Shown: positions 27,370 through 36,546 of the stretch, in pieces
Layout of the letters: each line of letters opens with the position of its first letter
Numbering within the stretch: position 1 is the stretch's first letter
Source of the DNA: Pedobacter sp. FW305-3-2-15-E-R2A2
GTDB taxonomy: Bacteria > Bacteroidota > Bacteroidia > Sphingobacteriales > Sphingobacteriaceae
Reading direction: 5' to 3'
NCBI RefSeq assembly: GCF_038446955.1
Contig: NZ_CP151803.1
Span: 1,550,001-1,614,000, forward strand
Length of the DNA stretch: 64,000 bases
The notes under the pieces: model-generated
Database searches by the model: none
The model's input: the letters and a program-made list of their open reading frames with translations, nothing else
What the model was told of the DNA's origin: nothing
Translations under genes and position numbers: made by a program

Positions 27370-27957
27370 ATGACGCGTAAAATATTGCTCCTGACCTGCT
27401 TTTGCCTCCTGTTTTGTTTTTCTGGTTCCGCGCAAGAGTCCGGCTTTAGTACAAAGCTGCCAATAGCAGAAGCGGAAGCTTTTGTCAAAAAGAAAAATAT
27501 GGATGCTTCGATCTGTATTCTGGTCGACATGAGGATCCATTCCGGTAAAAACCGAATATTTGTATGGGATTTTAAGAAAAAGGAAGTGCTGATCACCGGT
27601 CTTTGTGCACATGGAGTGGGCGGGGGAAGTACGGCGAATAAACCGGTATTTAGCAACACGATTGGAAGCAATTGCACAGCGTTGGGGAAATACAGGATTG
27701 GGAAACGCGGTTATAGCAATTGGGGAATCCACATCAACTATAAGATGCATGGCCTGGAAAAAAGCAATGATAATGCTTATGCTCGGATCATCGTGTTGCA
27801 TTCCTATTCACCCGTTCAGAACCATGAGATTTATCCAAACACTTTATTTGGACAAAGTGCAGGATGTCCGGTCCTGGCAGATGATGTGATGCGCAAGGTT
27901 GATCGGCTGTTAAAGAAAAAGAATAAACCTGTGTTGCTCTGGATTTACAATGGATAA
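27370..27957 (+). CDS. Murein L,D-transpeptidase catalytic-domain (YkuD_2-like) protein
   Basis: A 195-residue secreted protein with signal peptide (LFCFSGSAQ, about residue 21). The catalytic residues of the L,D-transpeptidase family are visible as His144 in IIVLHSYSP and Cys166 in GQSAGCPVL, with Ser163 before it. Upstream the TALGKYRIGKRGYSNWGIHINYKMHGLE region matches the subset of these proteins whose domain is called the murein L,D-transpeptidase catalytic domain family. The family acts on peptidoglycan stem peptides in the periplasm. The stop codon is followed by a hairpin that mainly serves the convergent gene. Confidence 0.85.
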   Translation: MTRKILLLTCFCLLFCFSGSAQESGFSTKLPIAEAEAFVKKKNMDASICILVDMRIHSGKNRIFVWDFKKKEVLITGLCAHGVGGGSTANKPVFSNTIGSNCTALGKYRIGKRGYSNWGIHINYKMHGLEKSNDNAYARIIVLHSYSPVQNHEIYPNTLFGQSAGCPVLADDVMRKVDRLLKKKNKPVLLWIYNG

Positions 27958-27990
27958 AAAAAACCTTCAGAAGCATTGCTTCCGAAGGTT
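27955..27990 (-). terminator. Terminator for the astacin-like gene
   Basis: Inverted repeat 27962-27974 with 27978-27990 (13 bp, one mismatch, 3-base loop). The run of A at 27955-27963 becomes a T run on the minus strand, so it terminates the minus-strand gene ending at 28047. Confidence 0.7.
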
Positions 27991-28046
27991 CAGTATCTGC
28001 CCGAATGAATTTTTAGGATGAGTTATGAGCGCGCGTTTAACGATGA

Positions 28047-28838
28047 TTATCTGCCAGGATAAATGCTGGTCATGTATAATGCGTCGTTTGCTGAAATCGT
28101 AGTGTTGTTAGCGGCAATGGTTACATTGTTCGTTGTAAACTGAGCCTGAACAGGGTAGTGCATGATCGAAGCTTTATCGTAAGCGGAATAGTACAATCCG
28201 GTTCTCGAAGAAACAGCAAGCACATTATAATCTACCTGTGCTTTTGTCCAATAATTTGGCGCACCCATGTAGTAATTATAAACGGCTTGAGTATTCCATG
28301 GAATATTGGCATCAGGATGCGATTGTTCGTGGTTCAAGCCTAAAGCATGACCAAATTCATGGGTTACTGTCCTTCTGAATTCTGTATCGCTGGTATTGTC
28401 ATTGAACCAGCCATAGTTCATAGAAACGGTTTTGTTTTTGGTGTCTATTCCGATGTAAGACCAGGATCCTCCTGCATCAAAAGCAACCTTAATGTCTGCT
28501 GCGGCATTGTCTGCTACAAACTGAAAGGTAAGGTTGGCATAAGTTTCCCAGCTTTTAGCATACTGCTGAACTTTAGATCTTACATAAGTACTTCCTCCGC
28601 TAAACCTAACTTTGATGGTACTTCCATTTGGCCATATTTTATTGGCCGGTCCGTTCGACTCTGTACCTGGTGTTTTACCATCAGGTGAATCGACCTTCAT
28701 TTCACAAGAGAACGGGGCAGTGGATGCTGATTTTGAAACAGGTGCTTCTTCCTGGGATGAATTGTCAGTGTTTTTTTTACAGCCTGCCATGATTAAAAGC
28801 GTAACTGCAATGAACAATAGGTTTTTTGTAATTTTCAT
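28047..28838 (-). CDS. Astacin-like (M12A) zinc metallopeptidase lipoprotein
   Basis: Starting from the ATG at 28838 the 263-residue product opens with the lipoprotein signal LLFIAVTLLIMAGCKKN (Cys20). The zinc site is HEFGHALGLNHE (residues 160-171), which fits HExxHxxGxxHE of astacins, and the Met-turn is SIMHYP with Met226. The short catalytic domain fits the secreted bacterial astacin group, which cleave extracellular protein substrates. A longer frame back to 29003 would put 55 odd residues before the signal peptide and is rejected. It is an isolated gene, convergent with the L,D-transpeptidase gene and divergent from the UbiA-like gene. Confidence 0.88.
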   Translation of the reverse strand: MKITKNLLFIAVTLLIMAGCKKNTDNSSQEEAPVSKSASTAPFSCEMKVDSPDGKTPGTESNGPANKIWPNGSTIKVRFSGGSTYVRSKVQQYAKSWETYANLTFQFVADNAAADIKVAFDAGGSWSYIGIDTKNKTVSMNYGWFNDNTSDTEFRRTVTHEFGHALGLNHEQSHPDANIPWNTQAVYNYYMGAPNYWTKAQVDYNVLAVSSRTGLYYSAYDKASIMHYPVQAQFTTNNVTIAANNTTISANDALYMTSIYPGR

Positions 28839-29026
28839 AAAATGGTTAGTTTCTCGGTAGATACTAATCCCAAGGTATGGTAATTTTTTTGATACATTAT
28901 GGGATGACTGATATTTTTTTGTCAACAACATCAAATATTTGATATCAATAAACCGGTGGTTTATAGTAAGAATATTCATTTTATATCCGAAATTGGCCTG
29001 CACATCGCTTTGTGATTAAATTATTA

Positions 29027-29941
29027 ATGGGCAACAAAATCGTCAGGTTCGTTTTTTTTGGGAATTACTTTGTAGGATTGCTTGCGGTTGCGCTTACCGT
29101 AGAAGCGACTCAGCAGCTCCGGCTTCCCTATAATTCCCTGAATTATTATTTACTGCTGTTTTTGGCCCCGACCATTTATTATACCTACGCCTATCACAAG
29201 ATCTCGGCTCAGCCTGCTCCGAATAATCCACGCAGTCTGTGGTACGCGAAACATCGGATTTTTATCAGCTGGAGTCAGGGGATTCTTTTTAGTTTATGTA
29301 TGGCTTTGGCTTTCCGGCTGCTCTATGTAAACTACAATAATATTTTGGATCTGCCCTTTAATTATTGGATCGCTATTGTAGTGATTATCCTCGCAGGAGG
29401 ATTGTATTACCGGCTTTTGCCCAGGTCTTTCCTGAACTTCAACTTACGGAATACCGGATGGTTAAAAGCTTTTGTAATTGGCTTTGTATGGGCTTGTTGT
29501 GCAAATGTTCTGCCGCTGATTATGCTCAAAATAGAAACCGGGATCGGTTATCACGATCCACTGTTATGGACCTGGCTGTTCATCAAGAACTGGATGTTCT
29601 GCACGGTGAACGCGATCTTATTCGACATCAAGGATTATCCTACGGATGCCAATAAACACCTCAAAACATTTGTCGTCAGTTTTGGTTTAAGGCGAACCAT
29701 ATTTTATATCCTGATTCCCTTGCTGATCATTGGTATGGTCTCCCTTTTTATATTTGCCGGGTATAAAGGATTTGGACCTATCCCGACCTTATTGAATATA
29801 CTCCCTTTTCTCCTGACGATTTATATCGCCTATTCCATGCGCAGAAGGAAAAACATCTTATATTATCTGATGGTTATTGACGGATTGATTTTGTTTAAAG
29901 CGGTTTGTGGCATCATTGCCATGCAATTCATGGTCTTATGA
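29027..29941 (+). CDS. UbiA-like polytopic membrane protein
   Basis: About eight or nine membrane helices span the 304 residues. The segment FDIKDYPTDANKHLKT (Asp200, Asp203, Asp207) matches the second Asp-rich motif of UbiA-type prenyltransferases (DxxDxxxD), which bind prenyl diphosphate through magnesium. The first motif (NDxxDxxxD) expected between the early helices is not visible, so catalytic activity is doubtful or altered. I use the ATG at 29027; a GTG at 29012 would add five residues. The last codon overlaps the start of the methyltransferase gene (ATGA), so the two act together, perhaps on a lipid or quinone-like substrate; that is inference. Confidence 0.6.
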   Translation: MGNKIVRFVFFGNYFVGLLAVALTVEATQQLRLPYNSLNYYLLLFLAPTIYYTYAYHKISAQPAPNNPRSLWYAKHRIFISWSQGILFSLCMALAFRLLYVNYNNILDLPFNYWIAIVVIILAGGLYYRLLPRSFLNFNLRNTGWLKAFVIGFVWACCANVLPLIMLKIETGIGYHDPLLWTWLFIKNWMFCTVNAILFDIKDYPTDANKHLKTFVVSFGLRRTIFYILIPLLIIGMVSLFIFAGYKGFGPIPTLLNILPFLLTIYIAYSMRRRKNILYYLMVIDGLILFKAVCGIIAMQFMVL

Positions 29942-30579
29942 TCAATAACTACGATAAAATAGCCAGATATTACGACAGACTGAGTCGTCTGGTGTTTTTT
30001 AAATCTCAGGTAAATGCCCAGATTAATCAACTGAAGTACATTCCCGAAAATAGCAGGGTGTTAATTGTTGGTGGAGGAACGGGCTGGATTTTGGAAGAAC
30101 TTGCAAAAGTTCATCCTGCTGGCCTGCATATCGTTTATGTGGAGATATCCGCAAAGATGATCGCGCTTTCTAAAGTCAGAAATATAGGAGCGAACACCGT
30201 TGAATTTGTCAACATGGGGATAGAAGACTTTTCTTCTTCTTTAAGTTTTGACGTGATTTCCAGTCCGTTTTTGTTTGATAACTTTTCTGAGCGCAGGGCC
30301 TGGCTGATTTTTGAAAAGCTGGATGACTTGCTGGAAGAAAAAGGACATTGGCTTTTTGTAGATTTTAGTTTGAATGGGGGGAGTGGGAAATGGTGGAAAT
30401 CTATATTCCTTCAGGTGATGTATGTTTTCTTTAAGCTCATCAGGATTGTGGAGGCATCGGAACTGATTGATATGGAACCTTATTTTAAACAGGCGAATTA
30501 CAGGGTAATCGACAATAAGTTATACTACGGAGGTTTCATTCATGGCTTGGTTTATCTTAAAGAGAATAAACTCGTTTAA
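29938..30579 (+). CDS. Class I SAM-dependent methyltransferase
   Basis: The 213-residue protein starts YDKIARYYDRLSRLVF and has motif I RVLIVGGGTGWILEEL (about residues 39-54), an acidic strand end (YVEIS) and a motif resembling post-motif II (DVISSPFLFDNFSE). This is the class I Rossmann methyltransferase layout, as in the UbiE/Coq5 and small-molecule groups. A membrane-prone segment (FLQVMYVFFKLIRIV) lies near residue 160. Start ATG 29938 overlaps the TGA of the UbiA-like gene, so translation is coupled. The acceptor is unknown. Confidence 0.82.
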   Translation: MINNYDKIARYYDRLSRLVFFKSQVNAQINQLKYIPENSRVLIVGGGTGWILEELAKVHPAGLHIVYVEISAKMIALSKVRNIGANTVEFVNMGIEDFSSSLSFDVISSPFLFDNFSERRAWLIFEKLDDLLEEKGHWLFVDFSLNGGSGKWWKSIFLQVMYVFFKLIRIVEASELIDMEPYFKQANYRVIDNKLYYGGFIHGLVYLKENKLV

Positions 30580-30720
30580 ACGTTGTGTTTTTTTGGGAGC
30601 CGTCCAACAACATATTTAGAAGAAAACACGTTATCCCTTGGGGCCAGAACTCAGGGAAAAGATCAATTGGGGAGCCCAGTATAAAAATAAAATAAAGAGA
30701 GATTATAAAGAACTTAACCT

Positions 30721-31104
30721 ATGACCGATCGCCTGGGTTTGAAGAAACCATCCTCCAGGGTAGAGGAACTGACAACTGCCTATTTTGCCTTTCTGGATAA
30801 ACACCTGTCTGAACTGGTTGAAGGTAAAGCTACAGAGATGCTGGAGTTAAGTGAAATCTCCAGGGAACTTTGTGTTTCTCATCAGCACCTGATCGCTGTG
30901 ATTCAGCAAAGCAGCGGCAATCATCCCTGTCATTTTTACGACTCTAAAATTTTAGCAGTTGCCCGGCGCTTGCTTAAAGAGACGAGCTTACCCGTAGCCG
31001 AGATTGCCAGACGCTTAACCTACGATCCTTCCAATTTCTCCAAGTTTTTTAAAAAGTACTCCGGAGAGACACCAGGACAATTCAGAAAAAAACAAGGTTT
31101 CTAA
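30721..31104 (+). CDS. Short AraC-type HTH regulator
   Basis: The 127-residue protein consists essentially of the AraC DNA-binding domain (LELSEISRELCVSHQHLIAVIQQSSG and VAEIARRLTYDPSNFSKFFKKYSGETPGQFR) with only about 25 residues before it, so it lacks the usual ligand-sensing domain. It lies 74 bp ahead of the SDR gene on the same strand and may control it. Confidence 0.82.
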   Translation: MTDRLGLKKPSSRVEELTTAYFAFLDKHLSELVEGKATEMLELSEISRELCVSHQHLIAVIQQSSGNHPCHFYDSKILAVARRLLKETSLPVAEIARRLTYDPSNFSKFFKKYSGETPGQFRKKQGF

Positions 31105-31178
31105 AAAACCGAAAAGTTCACCATAATGTAGCACTTTCTTCTCCAGACCTTTACCTCAGTCTTAACTTAAAAAGAAAC

Positions 31179-31937
31179 ATGATGTCTGGAAAAGATTTAA
31201 AAGAAAAAGTGGTACTGATTGCCGGAGGTGCTAAAAACCTGGGTGGCTTACTGAGCCTTGATTTTGCTAAAAAAGGAGCGAAGGTGGTGGTCCATTACAA
31301 TAGCGACAGTACAAAAGCGGATGCCGAAAAAACACTTTCGGAAATAGAGGCCATAGGTGCCGAAGCGATGATAATACAAGGTGATCTGACGGTTCCTGCC
31401 AATGTAACCCTGCTTTTTGATGCGGCCATTGCGAGGTTTGGCGGGATTGATATCGCCATAAATACGGTAGGGATGGTGCTTAAAAAGCCCTTTGCTGAAA
31501 CCACGGAAGCTGAATATGACACCATGTTTGGCGTAAATTCCAAATCTGCTTATTTCTTCCTTCAGGAAGCGGGGAAGAAAATAAATGATCATGGCAGAAT
31601 TTGTACCATTGTGACTTCATTACTTGCTGCTTATACCGGCTTATATTCCACCTATGCGGGAGCGAAAGCACCGGTAGAACATTTTACCCGTGCGGCTTCC
31701 AAAGAATTCGGGGGACGTGGGATTTCAGTTACGGCCGTTGCTCCGGGACCTATGGATACGCCATTCTTTTATGGACAGGAATCTCCGGAGGCGGTAGCTT
31801 ATCATCAATCGGCCTCTGCTTTGGGCGGTTTAACAAACATCAAAGACATTGCTCCATTGGTGGAGTTTTTGGTAACGGATGGCTGGTGGATCACCGGACA
31901 GACCATTTTTGCAAATGGAGGTTATACCACCAGATAG
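31179..31937 (+). CDS. SDR-family oxidoreductase
   Basis: A 252-residue short-chain dehydrogenase/reductase. The cofactor motif is VVLIAGGAKNLGG (residues 11-23), a variation of TGxxxGxG. The catalytic Tyr159 and Lys163 are in TYAGAKAPVEHF, with Ser147 in VTSLL. The NNAG position reads NTVG. An acidic residue after strand 2 is replaced by HYNSDS, which favours NADP. The protein ends with a classical WITGQTIFANGGY. The family oxidises or reduces alcohols and carbonyls; the substrate is not predictable. Two adjacent ATG codons at 31179 and 31182 are both possible starts. Confidence 0.9.
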   Translation: MMSGKDLKEKVVLIAGGAKNLGGLLSLDFAKKGAKVVVHYNSDSTKADAEKTLSEIEAIGAEAMIIQGDLTVPANVTLLFDAAIARFGGIDIAINTVGMVLKKPFAETTEAEYDTMFGVNSKSAYFFLQEAGKKINDHGRICTIVTSLLAAYTGLYSTYAGAKAPVEHFTRAASKEFGGRGISVTAVAPGPMDTPFFYGQESPEAVAYHQSASALGGLTNIKDIAPLVEFLVTDGWWITGQTIFANGGYTTR

Positions 31938-31982
31938 GATAAATAAATATCGTAATTACAAAGAGGATGGTTATTTTTATGG

Positions 31983-33140
31983 ATGCCTCAACTTACGGAT
32001 CATTTTTATAATGACTTGCCTGCCAATCGAATGGCACTTGCTGATCTTTTGGTAAAAGCTTCCTTGTTCCATCCCGTTCCGGCGAACTGGCATGTGATCA
32101 TCACGGACATTAAAGGATCAACCCAGGCGGTGCAGTCTGGTCTTCATGAAACGGTAAATCTGATCGCTACAGGAAGCATTGTGACGGTGTTGAATTTAGC
32201 TTTCAGGGCAGGCATCACGGTTCCATTCTTTTTTGGGGGAGATGGGGCCACATTTATCGTTCCTCCATCTATTGTAGATCAAGCCATGCAAGGTTTGTTG
32301 TTATATCAGCTCAATACTTCGGAGAACTTTAACCTTGAATTGCGTGTCGGCGTGGTGCCGGTGCAGGAAATTTATCAGGAAGGCCATGAGCTGAACATCA
32401 GCAAATTCAGCCTTTCTGATGCTTTCTCCATTCCTGTTATACTGGGGAAAGGTTTAAGCTTTGCAGAGCAATTGATCAAAGCAGAAGACTATCTTTTTGC
32501 CTCTGAACTGGCGCCTGCAGGAGAGCTGGACCTCAGCGGAATGCAATGTCGCTGGGATAAAATTGATCCGCCGGAGCACAGCCAGGAAATTGTAACCCTG
32601 CTGGTTATGGCTGTAGGTACTGTTTCCCCGGCATTGGTCTTTAGCAAAGTGATCCGGCACATTGACGAGATTTACGGGCCTCCTCAAAAAAGGCAACCCA
32701 TTTCGGTAGCTAAGCTTAAACTGAAATCCAGCTTCGACCGGTTGAGTGTGGAGATGCGCGCCAGGATCGGAAAGATTCGTTTTTTTGAACTCCTGAAGAG
32801 CTGGTTGATCAACCTGTATGGTTATATTTATTTTCAAACGGCAAGCGGGAAGAATTACCTGAACCGCCTGGTGGAAATGTCAGATACATTGGTCATGGAT
32901 GGGAGAATAAATACTGTGATTTCCGGTAATCAAGCTGAACGTTTTCAGTTGCTGAAGGTTTTTGATGAACTGGAGCAGGCAGGAGAGCTGGTCTATGGTG
33001 TGCATGTTAGCGGAGATTCGGTGATGTCCTGTTATGTCCGGGACCTGAAAGACGGGCATATTCATTTTGTAGACGGATCGGAGGGAGGTTATACACAGGC
33101 CGCGCGTCAGTTGAAAGCAAAACTCATTCATAAGATCTAA
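31983..33140 (+). CDS. DUF3095 protein with nucleotide-cyclase-like motifs
   Basis: The 385-residue soluble protein matches DUF3095: VIITDIKGSTQAV near 38-50 (Asp42), then PFFFGGDGATFIVPP at 81-95 (Asp87). The two Asp motifs sit as in class III adenylyl cyclase or GGDEF folds (DxxGST, then FGGDG), suggesting metal and nucleotide binding, which is a resemblance and not proof of activity. The C-terminal half is unlike any domain I know, and residues 280-385 contain an alternate alpha/beta region with HVSGDSVMSCYV near its end. It is 45 bp after the SDR gene and has a terminator downstream. Confidence 0.7.
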   Translation: MPQLTDHFYNDLPANRMALADLLVKASLFHPVPANWHVIITDIKGSTQAVQSGLHETVNLIATGSIVTVLNLAFRAGITVPFFFGGDGATFIVPPSIVDQAMQGLLLYQLNTSENFNLELRVGVVPVQEIYQEGHELNISKFSLSDAFSIPVILGKGLSFAEQLIKAEDYLFASELAPAGELDLSGMQCRWDKIDPPEHSQEIVTLLVMAVGTVSPALVFSKVIRHIDEIYGPPQKRQPISVAKLKLKSSFDRLSVEMRARIGKIRFFELLKSWLINLYGYIYFQTASGKNYLNRLVEMSDTLVMDGRINTVISGNQAERFQLLKVFDELEQAGELVYGVHVSGDSVMSCYVRDLKDGHIHFVDGSEGGYTQAARQLKAKLIHKI

Positions 33141-33153
33141 AGATTTACTGCCA

Positions 33154-33206
33154 AACAGGAAAGGTGACGCAGGATATTATCCTACATCACCTTTTCTGTT
33201 TTTTGG
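33154..33206. terminator. Terminator between convergent genes
   Basis: A long hairpin: AACAGGAAAGGTGA and a complementary TCACCTTTTCTGTT, with an inner stem (AGGATA/TATCCT), followed by TTTTTGG. It lies between the DUF3095 gene and the end of the convergent Oar-like receptor gene. Confidence 0.8.
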
Positions 33207-33215
33207 TGTCTTTTA

Positions 33216-36200
33216 TTAGTTAAAGCGGTATTTAATACCGAACTGCATTCTCCATCTTGCGGTTTCATCGATGCTGTTAGAGAAAGAATTCACCATTGGT
33301 GAAGCGCTCGTTGCATCTATGTAAGGGAAAGAGAAGGTTGGTTTTTTAGTGCCAGGATCTATGCCTTTATAGCTTAGCAATCCATTCGCCCTGTTCGCAA
33401 ATTTAGGAACACCCCATGTTTTGTTGATCAGGTTTCCGAAATTGAAAACATCAAATGTGAACTGCAAAGCGTGTTTTTTGTTGCTGAAACTGGTAAATAA
33501 ATCCTGTGCAATACGCAGGTCTAATGTGCCTACCATATTTCCTACAAGTCCGTTTCTTTCGGCATATTTTCCTCTTCTTTTATTTAAATAATTGTCCTGG
33601 CTAATGTAGCTGTCCAATTGTGACCAGATTTGATCTGGTGTACGCAAGTCTGGCGTTTTGCCGGTATTTTCAGCCACTAATAAAATTTCCGATTTGTCTC
33701 TCGGTACATAAATCAGGTCATTGCCTTTCAGCCCATCATTGTTTAGGTCGTTGGCATACGTGTAGGAGTACCTGAAACCATCCTGTAACTGATAGAACAT
33801 GGAGATGGTTGTTCCCAGGTGGTTGATGTATTCTTTTCTGTAAACTAAAGAAGCGATGAAGCGGCTTTTAACCATATAGGTAGAGTAAGACATGGCTTCG
33901 GAATTGGGATCTCCTGAAACCTGTCTGTCTCTCCACATGGATTGAGCAATTGTACCACCATCATTTACGGAACGGGAATCTGTATAGGTATAGCCCGCAG
34001 TTGCGAAAAATCCTCCTTTGAATTCTTTAGAGAGTGTTCCGGTTAAGGAAAGACTGTAGCCTTTATCCGTATTTGTCATCACAATAGCCTCAGAAATGTT
34101 TGGTTTCGCAGGAGTTGGCGCGTCTGGGCCATAGATTCTGGAGCTTTTGTATACCGGACGGTTATCTGCACCTGGCAATGGAGATGAATCGTTGGTATTC
34201 AGGTTCACGTTTCTGAAATAAACAGAATTGATATCTTTTGAATATAAGGCTTCAATTGTTCCGTTCAGACCTCCGGGAAGTTTCTGATCTATTGCCAGGT
34301 TGGAGCGCCATACCTGCATAAATTTGAAATTTGGTTGGGTAACTGCAAGGCTGTAAGCGGTATTGTTCGCTGCAGTAGATTTGTTTACATTCCTGTATGC
34401 ATCAACATCCGGGGTAAATGGACGGTTTGTCGGATTTGCGGTGTTTTCTGATCCAAACTGAACGCCATTATTGCTGGCTTGATTGGAGATCCATACCAAT
34501 GGAGGGCGTCCGGTGAATAGCCCTGTTCCACCACGAACCTGTGTTTTGCCTTCATTATTTACATTCCAGTTAAAGCCCAGCCTTGGCGACCATAATATCG
34601 AGGCTTTTGGGAATCTGCTGACGTCGATCTTTTCTCCGTTTACAAAGCTTAGTTTTTCTACATTCTCGTTTCTTAAACCTGATGAAGAAGAGATGTCGTT
34701 TAAGTCGGCACGTAATCCTGCGGTTAGCTTAAACTGATCACTGATGGTAAAAGCGTCCTGCACGTATAAACCATAGGTGTTAGATTGCGTTTTGGCATAA
34801 GGAAAAGAACCATCGGGAAGGACAGAATATTGAATGCTGTAATTGGCGGCATTAGATAACCCATTTTTTGCACTGTTGTAAAAATCATCCAGGCTTTTAA
34901 AAGAATAAGCTCCATAATAATTAGGAGCAAAGCCATTTAAGGTTCTGTATCCTTCGTAATTAAGACCTACTGTGATTTCATGGCGTCCGGCATAAATATT
35001 TAAGTTATCTGTTACCTGATATACTTTTGTTTTTAGGGTGTTGAAAGCCGTGAATGGCTCGTAACCAAAAGCCGTAGAGGAGGTTCCATCAGAGTTCATG
35101 ATGTCTACCAATGGGAATGGTTTACCACCTTTAGACTCCCTGAAATCGTTCATGTTGTTAAATCCGACAGTCAGCTGATTGGAGATCTTGTTGCTGAAGC
35201 GGGTTCTGAACTCCAGGTTCAGGTTGTCCATGTTGTTGTTGATCCCATAGCCGGCAGACTGAAAAGGAAGCCCTTGTCTGGAAGGCTGACGGTTGTTGGC
35301 AGGTGCACCACTGTTACTTGGCAGGATGTCTTTGTAAGATCTGAAATAGAAGTATTTTAAACTTAATGTGTTCTTATCGTCAATGTTGTAGTCGACCTTG
35401 GCTGATAATTTATCACTTCTGGTATTCAGTGCATAGTTTTCATAAGGACCAGGATTATAGCCCAATCCTTGCAAATAACCGCTCAATGCATCTAAGTCTT
35501 CCGCTTTAACCTGAGAAACATTCGGGCCTGTGTTACCACGGGACGCGACGAAACCGGTTCCCGGATCGGTACGTCTTTCCAGCTCGCCACTTAAGAAGAA
35601 GAACAATTTATTTTTGATGATCGGACCTCCTAAGGTCAATCCATAGCCTTTCAGGCTGAAATTTGTTACTGGTGCTTTTAAACCTGCATAGTTATAATCA
35701 CTAACCAGGTCCTGGTTTCTGAAGTAGCTGTTTAGTGTTCCCTGAAATTCGTTCGTTCCACTTTTCGTTACTGCATTGATCGCAGCTCCGGTGAAGCCAC
35801 TTTGACGGATGTCGTAAGGGGCGATGTTTACATTGATCTCTTCAAATGCATCCATATTAATGGGTTGAGAACCGGTCTGACTACCAATTGTTCCCTGTAA
35901 ACCAAAAGCATTGTTAAACAAGGCTCCATCTACTGTGAAATTATTACCCACATTGCTTCTTCCGGCAAAGCTCGGACTTCCAAACTGAACTGAAAACTGA
36001 GGAGTAAGCTTTACAAAATCTGTAAAACTCCTGTTTAACGTCGGTAGGTTCTGAATTGCGGTTCTGGAAATATTTTGTGCGGCACCTGTTCTGCCAGAAT
36101 TAAATACCTTACTCTGAGTAGCGGTCACCGTAACTTCCGACAGGTTATTGGCGTCTTCGCTCAGCTTCACATTTAAGGTTGCATTCTGACTCAGGGCCAG

Positions 36201-36491
36201 TTTTTCTACGCGGTCGGTATTGCTTTTATAACCCACAAAGGAAACAGTGATCGAATAAGGACCGCCAATTCGCATTGCTGGAATATTGTATCGGCCATCT
36301 GACCGTGTTGATGTAGCATATCTGGTTCCTGATGGCTCGTGAACTGCAATTACAGATGCACCGGCAATCGGGCCTCCTGCATCTGCAACCAAACCATTGA
36401 TGGAAGCGGTAGTCTCATTTTGTGCCCGGACCAATTGTCCGCTCAGCATCAAAAACGTAGTAAAGAGAAAAAGGAATAGATGTTTTTTCAT
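33216..36491 (-). CDS. Oar-like TonB-dependent receptor with carboxypeptidase-like N-terminus
   Basis: The 1091-residue outer-membrane protein has a signal peptide (SGQLVRAQ, about residue 24), a carboxypeptidase-regulatory-like domain (about 28-115), the TonB-box-like VTVTATQSKVFNSGRTGAAQ region, a plug (SFTDFVKLTPQFSVQFGSPSF) and a barrel ending in FGIKYRFN. The layout and the long, Ser/Asn/Gly-rich plug loops fit the Oar (adhesion/protease-related) receptor group rather than SusC. The start ATG is 55 bp after the stop of the phosphodiesterase-like gene, so they may share a transcript, although a TAnnTTTG element (36513-36506) lies in that gap. The substrate is unknown. Confidence 0.9.
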   Translation of the reverse strand: MKKHLFLFLFTTFLMLSGQLVRAQNETTASINGLVADAGGPIAGASVIAVHEPSGTRYATSTRSDGRYNIPAMRIGGPYSITVSFVGYKSNTDRVEKLALSQNATLNVKLSEDANNLSEVTVTATQSKVFNSGRTGAAQNISRTAIQNLPTLNRSFTDFVKLTPQFSVQFGSPSFAGRSNVGNNFTVDGALFNNAFGLQGTIGSQTGSQPINMDAFEEINVNIAPYDIRQSGFTGAAINAVTKSGTNEFQGTLNSYFRNQDLVSDYNYAGLKAPVTNFSLKGYGLTLGGPIIKNKLFFFLSGELERRTDPGTGFVASRGNTGPNVSQVKAEDLDALSGYLQGLGYNPGPYENYALNTRSDKLSAKVDYNIDDKNTLSLKYFYFRSYKDILPSNSGAPANNRQPSRQGLPFQSAGYGINNNMDNLNLEFRTRFSNKISNQLTVGFNNMNDFRESKGGKPFPLVDIMNSDGTSSTAFGYEPFTAFNTLKTKVYQVTDNLNIYAGRHEITVGLNYEGYRTLNGFAPNYYGAYSFKSLDDFYNSAKNGLSNAANYSIQYSVLPDGSFPYAKTQSNTYGLYVQDAFTISDQFKLTAGLRADLNDISSSSGLRNENVEKLSFVNGEKIDVSRFPKASILWSPRLGFNWNVNNEGKTQVRGGTGLFTGRPPLVWISNQASNNGVQFGSENTANPTNRPFTPDVDAYRNVNKSTAANNTAYSLAVTQPNFKFMQVWRSNLAIDQKLPGGLNGTIEALYSKDINSVYFRNVNLNTNDSSPLPGADNRPVYKSSRIYGPDAPTPAKPNISEAIVMTNTDKGYSLSLTGTLSKEFKGGFFATAGYTYTDSRSVNDGGTIAQSMWRDRQVSGDPNSEAMSYSTYMVKSRFIASLVYRKEYINHLGTTISMFYQLQDGFRYSYTYANDLNNDGLKGNDLIYVPRDKSEILLVAENTGKTPDLRTPDQIWSQLDSYISQDNYLNKRRGKYAERNGLVGNMVGTLDLRIAQDLFTSFSNKKHALQFTFDVFNFGNLINKTWGVPKFANRANGLLSYKGIDPGTKKPTFSFPYIDATSASPMVNSFSNSIDETARWRMQFGIKYRFN

Positions 36492-36505
36492 GAAGTTTTT
36501 TTCTG

Positions 36506-36513
36506 CAAAATTA
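36506..36513 (-). promoter_or_regulatory. Possible -7 element (TAATTTTG) for the Oar-like gene
   Basis: On the minus strand TAATTTTG matches TAnnTTTG, 14 bases ahead of the receptor ATG. No -33 TTG was found at the usual distance. Confidence 0.35.
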
Positions 36514-36546
36514 CTTCTTGAAAGCAGTCTTTATGGTAGCTTGATG

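Noticed and set aside
28047..29003. Longer astacin-like protein starting at 29003
   Set aside because: The extra 55 residues precede a clear lipoprotein signal peptide, so the ATG at 28838 is preferred.
31248..31592. 114-codon minus-strand frame inside the SDR gene
   Set aside because: Shadow frame of a conserved gene, with no supporting motif.
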